Assembly (NCBI GenBank): GCA_965246745.1
Contig: OZ251980.1
Coordinates: 3,348,001 to 3,412,000 of the forward strand
Source of the DNA: JANXMY01 sp965246745
GTDB taxonomy: Bacteria > Armatimonadota > Armatimonadia > Armatimonadales > Capsulimonadaceae
Reading direction: 5' to 3'
DNA length: 64,000 bases
Made by a program: the position numbers and the translations under genes. The notes under the pieces were generated by a model, which ran no database searches, was not told where the DNA came from, and worked only from the letters and a program-made list of their open reading frames with translations. Numbering within the stretch: the stretch's first letter is position 1; every line of letters begins with the position of its first letter. Positions 39,478-48,656 of the stretch are shown one piece after another.

Positions 39478-40809
39478 ATGATACAGCGTGACGTGCTGCC
39501 GAACGGTGTCCGCATCGTGACGGAAAACATAACTTATGTGCAGTCGGTGGCACTCGGGATTTGGGTCGGGGTCGGCGCACGCGACGAAGGCGACGACGTG
39601 CGCGGCATCTCGCATGTGATTGAGCATATGCTCTTCAAAGGCACGCCCACGCGCACCGCCCAGCAGATCGCCGACCAGATCGATTCGGTCGGCGGCGACA
39701 TCAATGCCTTTACGTCCAAAGAAAGCACCTGCTACTATGTGCGGATGCTGTCCGAGCATGTACCCTTAGCGGTAGACGTGCTCTCAGACCTCTTTTTGAA
39801 CTCCAACATTGACGCCGAAGAACTGGGGCGCGAGCAGAACGTCATCCTGGAAGAAATCAAGCGGCGCAACGACGAACCCGATGACCTGGTCCATGACCTG
39901 TTCGCCGAAACCCTCTGGCCCGGCCATGTGCTCGGCAAAAGCGTCATCGGCACCCCGGAGACCGTTTCGGCCTTGAAATCCGCCGATTTGAAGGGCTACA
40001 TGCGCGGGCATTACACCCCCGACACCATTGTCATCGCGGCGGCGGGCAACCTCAATCACCAGGAAATTGTCGAGATGGTCCGGGAGCGCTTCGGGCATCT
40101 CACAGGCAAAAAGACCGACTGGCGGATGCCCGATACCCTGCCGCAGTTTGTTCCCGGCACGGCATATATCGAAAAATCCATCGAGCAGGTCAACCTGGTG
40201 CTTGGAACGCACGGCTACGCGCAGATGAATGACGACAAGTACAAGCTGTCTATATTGGATGCCGTGCTCGGCGGCTCGATGAGCAGCCGCTTGTTTCAGG
40301 AAATCCGCGAAAAGCGCGGCCTGGCGTACTCTATCGGCTCGTACTCGCAGTCATTTAGAGAAGGCGGCTACTTTGCGGTCTACTCCGGCACCAGCCCGGC
40401 GACTTCCGAGCAGGTGATTGATCTCGTCAAGACCGAGTTCGCCAATGTCTTAAAGAACAACATCACCGAAGCCGAGCTGGACCGGGCCAAAAACCAGTTT
40501 CGAGGCTCTGTCGTGATGAGCCAGGAAGGCATGAACTCGCGGATGCGCCGGATCGGCTCCAATGAGCTGGTCTACGACCGTGTGATCCCGATTGAAGAAA
40601 CGATGGAAAAGATCACAGCGGTGACGCTCGGCGACATCGCCGAGATTGCCGAGTACCGTTCGGCGCGGGCGAGTACGCCCAGGCCACGGTCGGCCCGACC
40701 CTGGAAAGCTAGAATAGCATGGCAGACACAATCAAAGTCGCGGTCGCCGGGGCGGCGGGCCGCATGGGCCGGGAAACCGTCGCAGCGGTCCGCGCCGAGG
40801 CGGATTTAG
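39478..40809 (+). CDS. M16 family zinc peptidase (mitochondrial-processing-peptidase-like), 3' end frameshifted
   Basis: The 443-codon frame encodes an M16 peptidase with the inverted zinc motif HVIEH at 46-50 and the EEIKRRNDEPDDLVHD helix with a further ligand. R/Y signature SSRLFQEIREKRGLAYSIGS is near the second half. After codon about 393 the natural ending (FGAGEYAQATVGPTLES, stop at 40710-40712) lies in another frame. One base appears missing near 40656-40658 (TACCGTTC where TACCTGTTC would fit), so the read frame runs on into dapB. In Firmicutes and others this gene often neighbours dapB. Confidence 0.85.
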   Translation: MIQRDVLPNGVRIVTENITYVQSVALGIWVGVGARDEGDDVRGISHVIEHMLFKGTPTRTAQQIADQIDSVGGDINAFTSKESTCYYVRMLSEHVPLAVDVLSDLFLNSNIDAEELGREQNVILEEIKRRNDEPDDLVHDLFAETLWPGHVLGKSVIGTPETVSALKSADLKGYMRGHYTPDTIVIAAAGNLNHQEIVEMVRERFGHLTGKKTDWRMPDTLPQFVPGTAYIEKSIEQVNLVLGTHGYAQMNDDKYKLSILDAVLGGSMSSRLFQEIREKRGLAYSIGSYSQSFREGGYFAVYSGTSPATSEQVIDLVKTEFANVLKNNITEAELDRAKNQFRGSVVMSQEGMNSRMRRIGSNELVYDRVIPIEETMEKITAVTLGDIAEIAEYRSARASTPRPRSARPWKARIAWQTQSKSRSPGRRAAWAGKPSQRSAPRRI

Positions 40810-41480
40810 AGCTTGTCGCCGAAATCAATCGCGGCGACACTCTGGCCGACGTGCTGGCAGCGACAAAGCCTGCGGTGCTTGTAGACTTCTCGGTCCCGGA
40901 CAGCATTGTAGACAGCATTGAAACCGCGCTGATTGCCGGCGTCGTCCCGGTGGTTGGCACCACCGGCCTGTCGCCGTCCGACCTCGCTATTGTCCGCGAG
41001 CTGTGCTGCCGGTACGAAACGGGGGCGCTGATCGCCCCCAACTTCGCGGTCGGGGCCATTTTACTGATGCGCTTCGCCCGCGACGCGGCGCGTTACCTGC
41101 ACGACGCCGAGATTATCGAGATGCACCATGAGAAAAAGCGCGATGCGCCGTCGGGCACGGCTTCAAAGACCGCCGAGATGATCGCCGAAGGCCGCGCCGA
41201 GGCGCTGCCGACCGCGCTGCCGGACGGCGCTTACGAAACTTTGCCCGGCGCACGCGGCGGAAACGGGGCAGGGGACATTCCCATCCACTCCGTCCGCCTG
41301 CCCGGCTTTGTGGCGTCGCAGATGGTCATTTTCGGCGGCCCCGGCCAGACGCTTACGCTCCGCCACGACAGCCTCGACCGCAAATCCTTCATGCCCGGTG
41401 TCCTGCTCGCCATCCGCCACGCGCCCGTCTTGGCCGCCAACGGCGGCGACTTGGTCTACGGGCTGGAAAACTTGCTTTAG
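40719..41480 (+). CDS. dapB: 4-hydroxy-tetrahydrodipicolinate reductase
   Basis: DapB reduces the dipicolinate precursor in lysine and diaminopimelate synthesis. The 253-residue product has the NAD(P)H-binding GAAGRMG at 11-17, the catalytic EMHHEKKRDAPSGTA segment and the C-terminal substrate loop DSLDRKSFMPGVLLAI. It starts six bases after the ancestral stop of the peptidase gene. asd and dapA of the same pathway are found 5-7 kb downstream, separated by unrelated genes. Confidence 0.95.
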   Translation: MADTIKVAVAGAAGRMGRETVAAVRAEADLELVAEINRGDTLADVLAATKPAVLVDFSVPDSIVDSIETALIAGVVPVVGTTGLSPSDLAIVRELCCRYETGALIAPNFAVGAILLMRFARDAARYLHDAEIIEMHHEKKRDAPSGTASKTAEMIAEGRAEALPTALPDGAYETLPGARGGNGAGDIPIHSVRLPGFVASQMVIFGGPGQTLTLRHDSLDRKSFMPGVLLAIRHAPVLAANGGDLVYGLENLL

Positions 41481-41530
41481 ACTATCTCGCTGCGCCTCGG
41501 TCCTATGAAATTTACTTGGTAGGCTCCACA

Positions 41531-41651
41531 GGGCTGAACCCCCGTGCTTTGAAGTGCAACTCCCCGCCTGCGCGGGCGAAGATGTCAGGGAAGGTCTTTT
41601 TGGTGCCCGCGAAGGCGGGGAGTTGCACTTTGAAGCACGGGGGTTCAGCCC
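41531..41651. repeat. Palindromic element, family F (about 47-bp arms)
   Basis: GGGCTGAACCCCCGTGCTT, continuing through AACTCCCCGCCT, is repeated as its reverse complement ending GGGGGTTCAGCCC with few mismatches, around a loop containing GGTCTTTTTGG. Only one copy was seen in this window. It separates dapB and the convergent mannosyltransferase gene. Confidence 0.85.
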
Positions 41652-41671
41652 CGTGTTGCTTTCCTATCGAA

Positions 41672-42430
41672 TCAAGTTTTTCCCATCCCCCGCTTCATCG
41701 CCCGCGCGTGCCAGCGCAACTTCAGCGGCATCAGCAGCGACTCCCAGACGACGCCTTTGGAGAGCTTGGACTGACCGGCGCGGCGCTCCATAAAGATAAT
41801 CGGCACTTCCACCATCCGAAAGCCGCATAATTGGGCGCGGAACGTCATCTCGACTTGAAACGAGTAGCCGTTGGAGCGGACATTGGGCAGGTCCAATGCT
41901 TCCAAGACGCGGCGGTGGTACAGGCGGTAGCCCGACGTGCAGTCGTTGACCGCAAGGCCCGTCACGGTGCGGACATACTTATTTGCGCCCCATGACAAGA
42001 GAATGCGGCTCAGCGGCCAGTTGATGACCGAAATGCCGTTTAAGTAGCGCGAGCCGATCACCACGTCGGCGCTTTGGGCGGCGTCCAGCATGCTGACAAG
42101 ATACAGCGGGTCGTGCGACAAGTCGGCGTCCATCTCGACCACGGCGTCATAGCCGTTGTCCAGAGCATAGGCAAAGCCCGCCAGATACGCCCGGCCCAGG
42201 CCCTCTTTGCCGGGGCGGTGCAGGACAAAGACCCGGCCCGACGCTTCCGGGGAAGCCGCCAGGGTGTCGGCGATCTGCCCGGTGCCGTCGGGCGAATTGT
42301 CGTCTACGACTAAAATGTCCACGCTGACCGGCTGCTTGAGGACCTCTTCCGTGATTTTCTTGATGTTCCCGGCTTCGTTGTAGGTCGGGATGACCACGAT
42401 TGTGCGGGTTTTCGGGTATTCTGTTGGCAT
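41672..42430 (-). CDS. Polyprenol-phosphate mannosyltransferase (dolichyl-phosphate mannose synthase-like, GT2)
   Basis: Such enzymes transfer mannose from GDP-mannose to a polyprenyl phosphate, the donor for protein or glycan mannosylation. The ATG at 42430 begins a 252-residue product of normal length, MPTEYPKTRTIVVIPTYNEA. The nucleotide-binding VVDDNSPDGTG and the metal site VVEMDADLSHDP (DAD) are clear, as is the SKLSKGVVWESL end. There are no C-terminal membrane helices, as in the short bacterial form. It is divergent from the kinase gene. Confidence 0.88.
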   Translation of the reverse strand: MPTEYPKTRTIVVIPTYNEAGNIKKITEEVLKQPVSVDILVVDDNSPDGTGQIADTLAASPEASGRVFVLHRPGKEGLGRAYLAGFAYALDNGYDAVVEMDADLSHDPLYLVSMLDAAQSADVVIGSRYLNGISVINWPLSRILLSWGANKYVRTVTGLAVNDCTSGYRLYHRRVLEALDLPNVRSNGYSFQVEMTFRAQLCGFRMVEVPIIFMERRAGQSKLSKGVVWESLLMPLKLRWHARAMKRGMGKT

Positions 42431-42468
42431 AAAATTGTTTGGACCAAATTTGCGGGCAAAGCGCAACG

Positions 42469-44690
42469 ATGACTTTTGGGCGGAAAATCGCAAACCGGAT
42501 TGTGCTGGCCTACCTGGTTCCGGTGGCGTTCATGCTGGCGCTCGGCATTCTGGTGATTCACCTGCACGGCGACCAGATTCGGTTGCGCGAGTACGCGCTC
42601 GGCATGGTGCTGGTGCTGATCCCCGCGCTGGTCATCGGGCGGCTGCTGACCTACACCATCACGCTGCATTTGGAGCAGCTTCAGCGCTCCGCCGAGCGGA
42701 TCGAGCAGGGCGACTACTCGGCCCGCGTCGTGCCGAGCTACGAAGACGAGTTCGCGGATTTAGCCCGCGCGTTCAACCACATGGCGGACGTGCTCGCCGC
42801 CCGCGAAAGCGCTCTGCGCGAGCAGAACGAAACGCTGGCGGGGGTCAACCATCGGTTTGAGGCCGTCTTGAACGCGGCCAACGACGGCATTGCGATGCTG
42901 GACACCGACGGCTGCTTTGTGCTGGTCAACCGCCGCTTCGGCGAGCTGCTCGGCACCCGCGCCCCGCTGCTGCTGCATCACACGCTGGAACAAGCGCGGC
43001 CCCTGCTGATTGACCGGCTGTCGCACCGGCTGGCCGCGCTGGCTCCGACCGAGACCCGCGCGGTCGCCGAAGAGATCATTGCGCTGGAAGAGCCTGACCG
43101 GCGCTTTTTGCAGTTTTATACCGCCCCTGTGACGGGGGTGGACGGCGCGGAAGTGATCGGGCGGATTATCGCGCTTCGGGACATCACCCGCGAGCGCGAG
43201 CTGGACAAAATGAAGACCGACTTTATTTCGGTCGTCTCGCATGAGCTTCGAACGCCGCTGACTTCGATCAAAGGCTACACGGATTTATTGCTGTCGGGCG
43301 CGGCGGGCGAGAACACGGAAATCCAAAGCGAGTTTTTAGGCATTATCCAGCTCAGCACGACCCGGCTCTCGAATCTCATCAACGATATTTTAGATATTTC
43401 GCGTATCGAGTCGGGCACCCTGAAGATCAAGCATGAGCCGATTGACTACCGCGCGATTGTCGCCGATACCCTGCGGCTGATGAAGGCCGCCGCCGACGCC
43501 AAAGACATTTCAATGGACGCCGCCCTGCCCGAGACCATCCCGCCGGTGCGCGGCGACGCGGACAAAGTGACCCAAGTGCTGACCAATCTGGTGTCCAATG
43601 CCGTCAAGTATACCCCAGACGGGGGCTGGGTGAAAGTGAGCCTGGAAGTCACCGGGACCACAGCGTCACCACCTGCGTCGCCGACAGCGGCATCGGGGTC
43701 GCGCCGGAAGACCAGCCGAAGCTGTTTCAGCGCTTTTTCCGGGCCGACAACACCTCGACCCGCGAGGCGGGCGGCACGGGCCTCGGGCTGGTGATCGCCA
43801 AGACTTTGATTGAGCTGATGGGCGGCGCGATCTGGCTGGAAAGCGAGCCGGGCCGGGGCAGTAAGTTTTACTTTACCCTGCCGCTCTTTCTCGAAACCGG
43901 CAACGCACCTGCCCCGATGCCAGTGGCTCTGCCCGAGCGCGGCATCGGCCTGGTGCTGATTGTGGACGACGACGCGTATGTGCGGAGCCTCATCCGCCAC
44001 GCCCTGCACCGGCGCGGCTACGGAACCCTGGAAGCGTCCGACTGCGCCGAAGCCCAGCAGAAGGCCCGCCTGCACAAGCCCGACGCTGTTTCGTTAGATA
44101 TGATGATGCCGGGGATGGACGGCCTTCGAACGCTCCGCGCCCTGAAAGCCGACCGGGCGACCGCGCCGATTCCGGTGGTCGCCGTGTCGGTGCTCGGCGA
44201 CCCGGCCCACGGCGAGCTGAGCTTCGGCACGTTCGCCTTTGCCCAAAAGCCGCTGGCGGCGTCCGCTCTGCCCGGCCTGATCGCGGGCTGGGTCCGCCCG
44301 CACGGGGAGCCGGCGCAGGCACTGGTCATCTGCGCCGAAAGCAGCGCGGTCCGCGCGGAGTTCGCCGCCGCCGCGCCCGCGCTGGCCGCCCACGGCTTTC
44401 GGCTCACGCCCGTCGAAGCCGCCCCGGACGCCGTCGCGTTTGTGATTACCGAAACGCCGGGCCTGATCGTCATTGACACGGCGATGCCCGACACCGACCT
44501 GTTTGAACTTTTGACTGCCTTGAAAGCCGAAGAAGAAGCCGCCCGCATCCCGATTGTGCTGCTCACCGACGACATCGCGTCCACCGCTTCGCCCGCCACG
44601 GCGGAACCCGGCCCCGGCAGCGCACTGCTCGACACACTCTGCGAGCAGCTTTCCCGCGCGATTCCCGCGTGGGAGATGCCCGCGAAATGA
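42469..44690 (+). pseudogene. Hybrid sensor histidine kinase with two receiver domains, frameshifted
   Basis: Two overlapping frames make one gene. The first (42469 onward) encodes two membrane helices (about 13-33 and 44-62), a HAMP domain, a PAS domain (128-240), HisKA with H258 in SHELRTPL, and the start of the ATPase domain (VLTNLVSNAVKYTPDGG). Near 43654-43656 one base is missing. The second frame resumes with ADSGIGVAPEDQPKLFQRFF and GGTGLGLVIAK. A receiver domain (LIVDDD, SLDMMMPGMDG, then K of AQKPL) and a second degenerate receiver (IDTAMPDTDLF) follow. With one base restored, it is a full hybrid kinase of about 740 residues. Confidence 0.85.
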
Positions 44691-44865
44691 CTCATTTTAT
44701 TGCTACTTATTCAAGACTGGGAGAACAATGCGAGTTCAGGATTATTCTCAACAAGTAGATGTGGCAATGACGCTCCTTAGAAAAGGGCTTCAGCCTTTTG
44801 TTGTTGAGCAGATGAAGGCCGTATACAACGATAAATGGACTGATAAGTAACCGAACGTAAATAGA

Positions 44866-44938
44866 TTAAACTATCAGCCTCGCAGGAAACGGCTCACTAC
44901 GGAGTAAAATGCGCTCGGCGCAACCAATGATAGTTTAA
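44866..44938. repeat. Small palindromic element in the HEPN locus
   Basis: TTAAACTATCA and TGATAGTTTAA are exact inverted copies 73 bases apart end to end, enclosing GC-rich sequence. It separates two frames of the same protein. Confidence 0.7.
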
Positions 44939-45232
44939 CTTATTTCAGGTCAGGCACTTAGATGTCGAGATGTGCAAGGTGTACAGTTTGAACGTGATGG
45001 TTTACCGAAGCTAGACAACAATGCCCTGCTCAACATAATTCGGGTTCACTGGGATGCCGTTTTTCGTATGGACGGACGGCGTGGGCCAAAACAGCGTGGC
45101 TATATATCTGAACTTATCGAATGGCGTCATAAATTAGAAGGACACCGCACCCAAGATGTCCTGAAACAAGATGCCTTAGATTTTGTTGAAAGCGTTGTCG
45201 CTATGCTGAAATGTGTTGATGCGAAAGATCAA

Positions 45233-45351
45233 CTAAGTAATCGTGCATATGTAATCAGGTATTTTGACCCGGCACGGGAAGTGCCAGGCTACTCGGAGAA
45301 AGCCCCTTCGGGGCTGATGAAATACCTGATTACATATGCACAGGTACTTAG
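45233..45351. repeat. Palindromic element in the HEPN locus (22-bp perfect arms)
   Basis: GTGCATATGTAATCAGG and four more bases (45243-45264) are repeated exactly as the reverse complement at 45320-45341; CTAAGTA and TACTTAG extend the pairing outward. The centre holds a GCACGGGAAGTGC hairpin and AGCCCCTTCGGGGCT. The next frame of the protein begins in its right arm. Confidence 0.85.
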
Positions 45352-46442
45352 AACACGCAGATAACATATTACAGTCATTGTTACCTGAGCCTGCTAAACC
45401 CGCACCCCAACCCCCGGAGGCGATTCAACCGCAAATCTATCCGAAAGCAATCGTACCCTCTTTGACCCCAGCGGCGGCTACCGTCGAAACCGAACTGCTA
45501 AGGACCGGCAGAACAACAGATTTTTGGGGTGCATATCATTTTGACTTCACTGATGCTCTCAATGAAGAAATATGGCTGTTGTCGTCTGAAGTCCAAAAAC
45601 AAATTCAGCCGCTAGATGCTTTGAAGCAGCCTGGAATAGTTGGCGCACAGCAGGCTATGTTAGCGGATGATGTGTTAGCGGAGCGTGGGGCGCTTCCGTG
45701 GGTTCCTGATTTAGTAGGCGGAGAGTGGAAAAATGAAAGCGGGGTTGTTCTTGTCGGCTCCGCTTATGCTGGTTTCATACAGGAATACTCTACTCGCTCT
45801 AGCGCAATGCCGCTTAATCAATATCTTGCCGCTGCTTCTGTGCAGGATTTTCAAAATCTATTTTTGAGATATGTTGTAAGAGGGGACCCAGGCTACTACA
45901 CTCCTATCCAAAATCTTTGTTCCAGTTTGGGAAGTGCATCGCGGTTATCGCTTGTAGATTTGTGCCGGGTTAGCTTAGTTGAGCGCGGAACCGGGTCAGA
46001 GAAACGCGCAGATAACAGCAATGGCATTGCCGTGAAGGCCCCAGCAGTCTTTGAACAGTATGCAGAAAGTCAGCAGGCAGCCGAATGGCTCTGGCGGAGA
46101 TTCATCGAGGGACAGGCAAGATGTGTTCTTGCACTCGGCACAACTGCTGAACATGGACTTCTCCGGCTATTTAGTCATCGCGGCATGACGATTACGCAAG
46201 ATGAAGAACCGTATCTCGTTCCGCCAATAGCACGCGGAGCGTGGGTAAATGAGTATGCAGACCCAAGCCGAAAATTAAGCTATTGGCTGAACCGTGAAAC
46301 GTGGTGGACTGTACGAGGACAAGTGAATGATGTGGAACGTGTTTGGCATATACTGCCTGTTTATCATCCCGCGCGTCACCGCAACTTTGATGCTAACTAC
46401 GAGCGGACCAAGAATGTGCTGAAATTAATGCAGGCTTCTTAA
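45336..46442 (+). CDS. Hypothetical protein, C-terminal part of the HEPN locus
   Basis: The 368-codon frame begins in the right arm of the palindrome and encodes a helix (YLEHADNILQSLLPEP), a Pro-rich linker (PAPQPPEAIQPQ) and an alpha/beta domain with VVLVGSAYAGFIQEYS, VLALGTTAEHGLLRLF and HILPVYHPARHRN. The last pattern resembles uracil-DNA-glycosylase-like folds (substrate-binding GSAY and a late HP motif), but this is a guess. It is probably the C-terminal half of the HEPN protein, now separate. Whether it is translated alone is unclear. Confidence 0.6.
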   Translation: MHRYLEHADNILQSLLPEPAKPAPQPPEAIQPQIYPKAIVPSLTPAAATVETELLRTGRTTDFWGAYHFDFTDALNEEIWLLSSEVQKQIQPLDALKQPGIVGAQQAMLADDVLAERGALPWVPDLVGGEWKNESGVVLVGSAYAGFIQEYSTRSSAMPLNQYLAAASVQDFQNLFLRYVVRGDPGYYTPIQNLCSSLGSASRLSLVDLCRVSLVERGTGSEKRADNSNGIAVKAPAVFEQYAESQQAAEWLWRRFIEGQARCVLALGTTAEHGLLRLFSHRGMTITQDEEPYLVPPIARGAWVNEYADPSRKLSYWLNRETWWTVRGQVNDVERVWHILPVYHPARHRNFDANYERTKNVLKLMQAS

Positions 46443-46498
46443 TATTTCGCTCACTCTTGACAAGAGTGATGCCTGATAAACCTGTTGGGTTAAAAGTT

Positions 46499-47521
46499 AT
46501 GACGGAATACAACATTGCGGTGGTCGGAGCGGGCGCAGTCGGGCAGGAGATGCTGCGGGTGCTGGCGGAGCGGCGGTTCCCGGCGCGTGTGGTCAAAGTG
46601 CTGGCCCGGTCGGCGCGGACACTGACCGTGGACGGGCGCGACTACGCGGTCGAGCCGACGACGCCGGAAGCATTTGACGGCGTACAAATTGCGCTGTTTG
46701 CCGGGACCGAGGGTGAAAAAGGCGCGGCGGTGGTCTTCGGGCCGGAAGCCGTCAAGCGCGGCGCGGTCATCATAGATAATGGCGCGGACTTTCGCATGCG
46801 GGCCGATGTGCCTTTGGTGGTGCCGGAAGTCAACGCGGCGGCTCTGCGGACGCATGAAGGGATTATCGCGAACCCGAACTGCTCGACGGCCCAATTAGTC
46901 CTCGCGCTGAAGCCGCTGCATGACTTCGCGCGGATCACGCGGGTTTGGATTGCGACTTATCAGGCCGTCTCCGGCGCGGGCGCGGCGGCGGCGGACGCCC
47001 TGGCCGCCGAGAACGCGGCGCTGGCGGCAGGGCAGGCCGTCAAGCCCGGCGCGGCGTTTCCGGTGCAGATCGCGGGCAATGTCATCCCGCAGATCGGCGG
47101 GTTCGATGACTTAGGGTATACGTCGGAAGAAATGAAGCTGGTCTACGAGACGCGCAAGATCATGGGCGAGCCGAGTCTGCGTGTCACGCCGATGGTTGCC
47201 GCGCGGGTTCCCGTCCTGGTGGGCCATTCGGAAGCCGTCAGCGTGGAAACCGAGCGGCCCGTCACGCCCGCCGAGGCCCGCGCCCTGTGGGCCGCTGCGC
47301 CGGGGCTGGAAGTTTTGGACGACGGCACGGACCCCGCCCGCGCGTACCCGATGCCGCTGTTTGCGGCAGGGCGCGATACGACTTACATTGGGCGCATCCG
47401 GCAGGATTTGGACAACCCGCACGGCTTGAACTTTTGGGTCGTCAGCGATAATCTGCGAAAAGGCGCGGCGACCAATGCCGTGCAGATCGCAGAGAGCTTG
47501 GTCGCGCAGGGATTAGTATGA
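46499..47521 (+). CDS. asd: Aspartate-semialdehyde dehydrogenase
   Basis: Asd makes aspartate semialdehyde, the branch point to lysine, threonine and methionine. The ATG at 46499 gives a 340-residue protein starting at the NADP-binding VVGAGAVGQEML. The active-site cysteine is C128 in NPNCSTAQ; the later GHSEAVSVET supplies the catalytic His region. The frame is open 14 codons upstream, but those are not conserved. It is followed by dapA after a family C palindrome. Confidence 0.93.
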   Translation: MTEYNIAVVGAGAVGQEMLRVLAERRFPARVVKVLARSARTLTVDGRDYAVEPTTPEAFDGVQIALFAGTEGEKGAAVVFGPEAVKRGAVIIDNGADFRMRADVPLVVPEVNAAALRTHEGIIANPNCSTAQLVLALKPLHDFARITRVWIATYQAVSGAGAAAADALAAENAALAAGQAVKPGAAFPVQIAGNVIPQIGGFDDLGYTSEEMKLVYETRKIMGEPSLRVTPMVAARVPVLVGHSEAVSVETERPVTPAEARALWAAAPGLEVLDDGTDPARAYPMPLFAAGRDTTYIGRIRQDLDNPHGLNFWVVSDNLRKGAATNAVQIAESLVAQGLV

Positions 47522-47601
47522 CCTCCCCCCGGACCATCGTTCCTACCCTTCCCGCTTCGGGAGGGGTCGGCGCGGAGCGACGGGGGGAGGTGAGGCATTA
47601 A
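47521..47601. repeat. Family C palindrome, copy 2, between asd and dapA
   Basis: ACCTCCCCCCGGACC and CGGGGGGAGGT pair at the ends, with CCCTTCCCGCTTCGGGAGGGG as the inner stem-loop. It begins at the last base of the asd stop codon and ends just before the dapA binding site AAGGGAGAAC. Confidence 0.85.
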
Positions 47602-47611
47602 GGGAGAACGC

Positions 47612-48505
47612 ATGGAACCGAGATTTGGCCGGGTGCTGACCGCAATGGTCACGCCGTTTACCGCATCGGGCGATGTGGACTATGAGGAAGCCGGGCGGCT
47701 GGCCCGGTGGCTGACGGAGCACGGCTCCGACGGCCTGGTCGTGACGGGGACGACCGGCGAAAGCGCGACCCTCAGCCGCGAGGAAAAGCTGCGATTGTAT
47801 AAGACGGTACGGGAAGCGGTCGCGCCGGAGCACAAAGTGCTGGCGGGCACCGGCAGCTACGACACGGCGGAAACGGTCGTGCTGTCGCTCGAAGCTGAGG
47901 AAATGGGCGTAGACGGCCTTCTCATCGTCACGCCCTATTACAATCGGCCCTCGCAGGAGGGCTTGTTTCAGCACTACAAAGCGATTGCCGACGCCACCGA
48001 GCTGCCGATTGTGCTGTACAATGTCCCGGCCCGCACCGGGGTCAATCTGGAAGCTGCGACCACGCTGCGATTGGCCCAAATAGACGGCATTGCGGCAGTC
48101 AAAGAAGCCAGCGGCCTGATGGCCCAGGTCGGGGAAATCACGCGGGACGCCCCCGCAGGCTTTGAGCTGTACGGCGGGGCCGACGAAGTGAACCTGCCCA
48201 TTCTCGCGCTCGGCGGGGTCGGCAATATCAGCGTCATCGCCCATGTGGTCGGCCCCGATCTATCGGAAATGCACCGGGCGTTCTTTGCCGGCGACATGGA
48301 GACGGCCCGGCGGCTGCACCTCGGGACGCTGCCCATGACCCGCGCCATGTTCAGCGTCCCCAGCCCCGTGCCGACCAAGACCGCGCTGCAAATGATGGAT
48401 GTCCTGCCGAGCAGCCGTGTCCGGCTGCCGCTGGTAGACGCAAGCGACAAAGAACGGGCGCTGATTCACGCGGCCCTGAAAGATTACGGACTGATTAGAG
48501 GATAA
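47612..48505 (+). CDS. dapA: 4-hydroxy-tetrahydrodipicolinate synthase
   Basis: DapA condenses pyruvate with aspartate semialdehyde, the first step specific to lysine. The 297-residue TIM-barrel protein has the pyruvate-binding GTTGESATL, the catalytic Tyr in LYNVPARTG and the Schiff-base lysine K164 in AAVKEASG. The ATG follows AAGGGAGAAC. Order asd-dapA-rnj resembles the lysine/RNase J cluster of Firmicutes. Confidence 0.95.
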   Translation: MEPRFGRVLTAMVTPFTASGDVDYEEAGRLARWLTEHGSDGLVVTGTTGESATLSREEKLRLYKTVREAVAPEHKVLAGTGSYDTAETVVLSLEAEEMGVDGLLIVTPYYNRPSQEGLFQHYKAIADATELPIVLYNVPARTGVNLEAATTLRLAQIDGIAAVKEASGLMAQVGEITRDAPAGFELYGGADEVNLPILALGGVGNISVIAHVVGPDLSEMHRAFFAGDMETARRLHLGTLPMTRAMFSVPSPVPTKTALQMMDVLPSSRVRLPLVDASDKERALIHAALKDYGLIRG

Positions 48506-48510
48506 AAATT

Positions 48511-48641
48511 ACCTACCCCGGCTCGTTCCTCGCCACCCCTCCCGCGACGGGAAGGGTAGGAGTCAGGCGCAGAGGGCCATATTTGTAACCTCTTACCCTT
48601 CCCGCTTCGGGAGGGGTGGCGAGGAACGAGCCGGGGTAGGT
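48511..48641. repeat. Family C palindrome, copy 3 (34-bp perfect arms), before rnj
   Basis: The outer 34 bases at 48511-48544 (ACCTACCCCGGCTCG and onward) are repeated exactly as the reverse complement at 48608-48641. Inner GGGAAGGGTAGG and CTTACCCTTCCC pair partly, and CCCGCTTCGGGAGGGG matches copies 1 and 2. It ends 15 bases before the RNase J start codon, so a large hairpin is predicted in that leader. Confidence 0.92.
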
Positions 48642-48656
48642 TCCAAACGACACATT

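Larger units (their letters stand above)
44728..45364 (+). pseudogene. Broken Swt1-type HEPN domain gene, N-terminal part
   Basis: The first piece (44728-44850) encodes MRVQDYSQQVDVAMTLLRKG up to KWTDK. The second (open from 44939, ends 45364) continues with LDNNALLNIIRVHWDAVFRM, YISELIEWRHKLEGH and ALDFVESVVAMLKCVDA. Together these follow the order of Swt1-like HEPN domains, including an R-x5-H RNase-type motif (RHKLEGH). The pieces lie in different frames and are separated by an inverted repeat at 44866-44938; a second inverted repeat ends the second piece. GC is low for this genome. HEPN proteins often act in defence or toxin systems, so a defence role is possible. Confidence 0.6.

Noticed and set aside
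44851..44938. tRNA or small RNA gene in the HEPN gap
   Set aside because: The sequence has an inverted repeat but no cloverleaf, no T-loop consensus and no promoter.
46457..46462. TTGACA box before asd
   Set aside because: No acceptable -10 box 16-18 bases downstream, so not called as a promoter.
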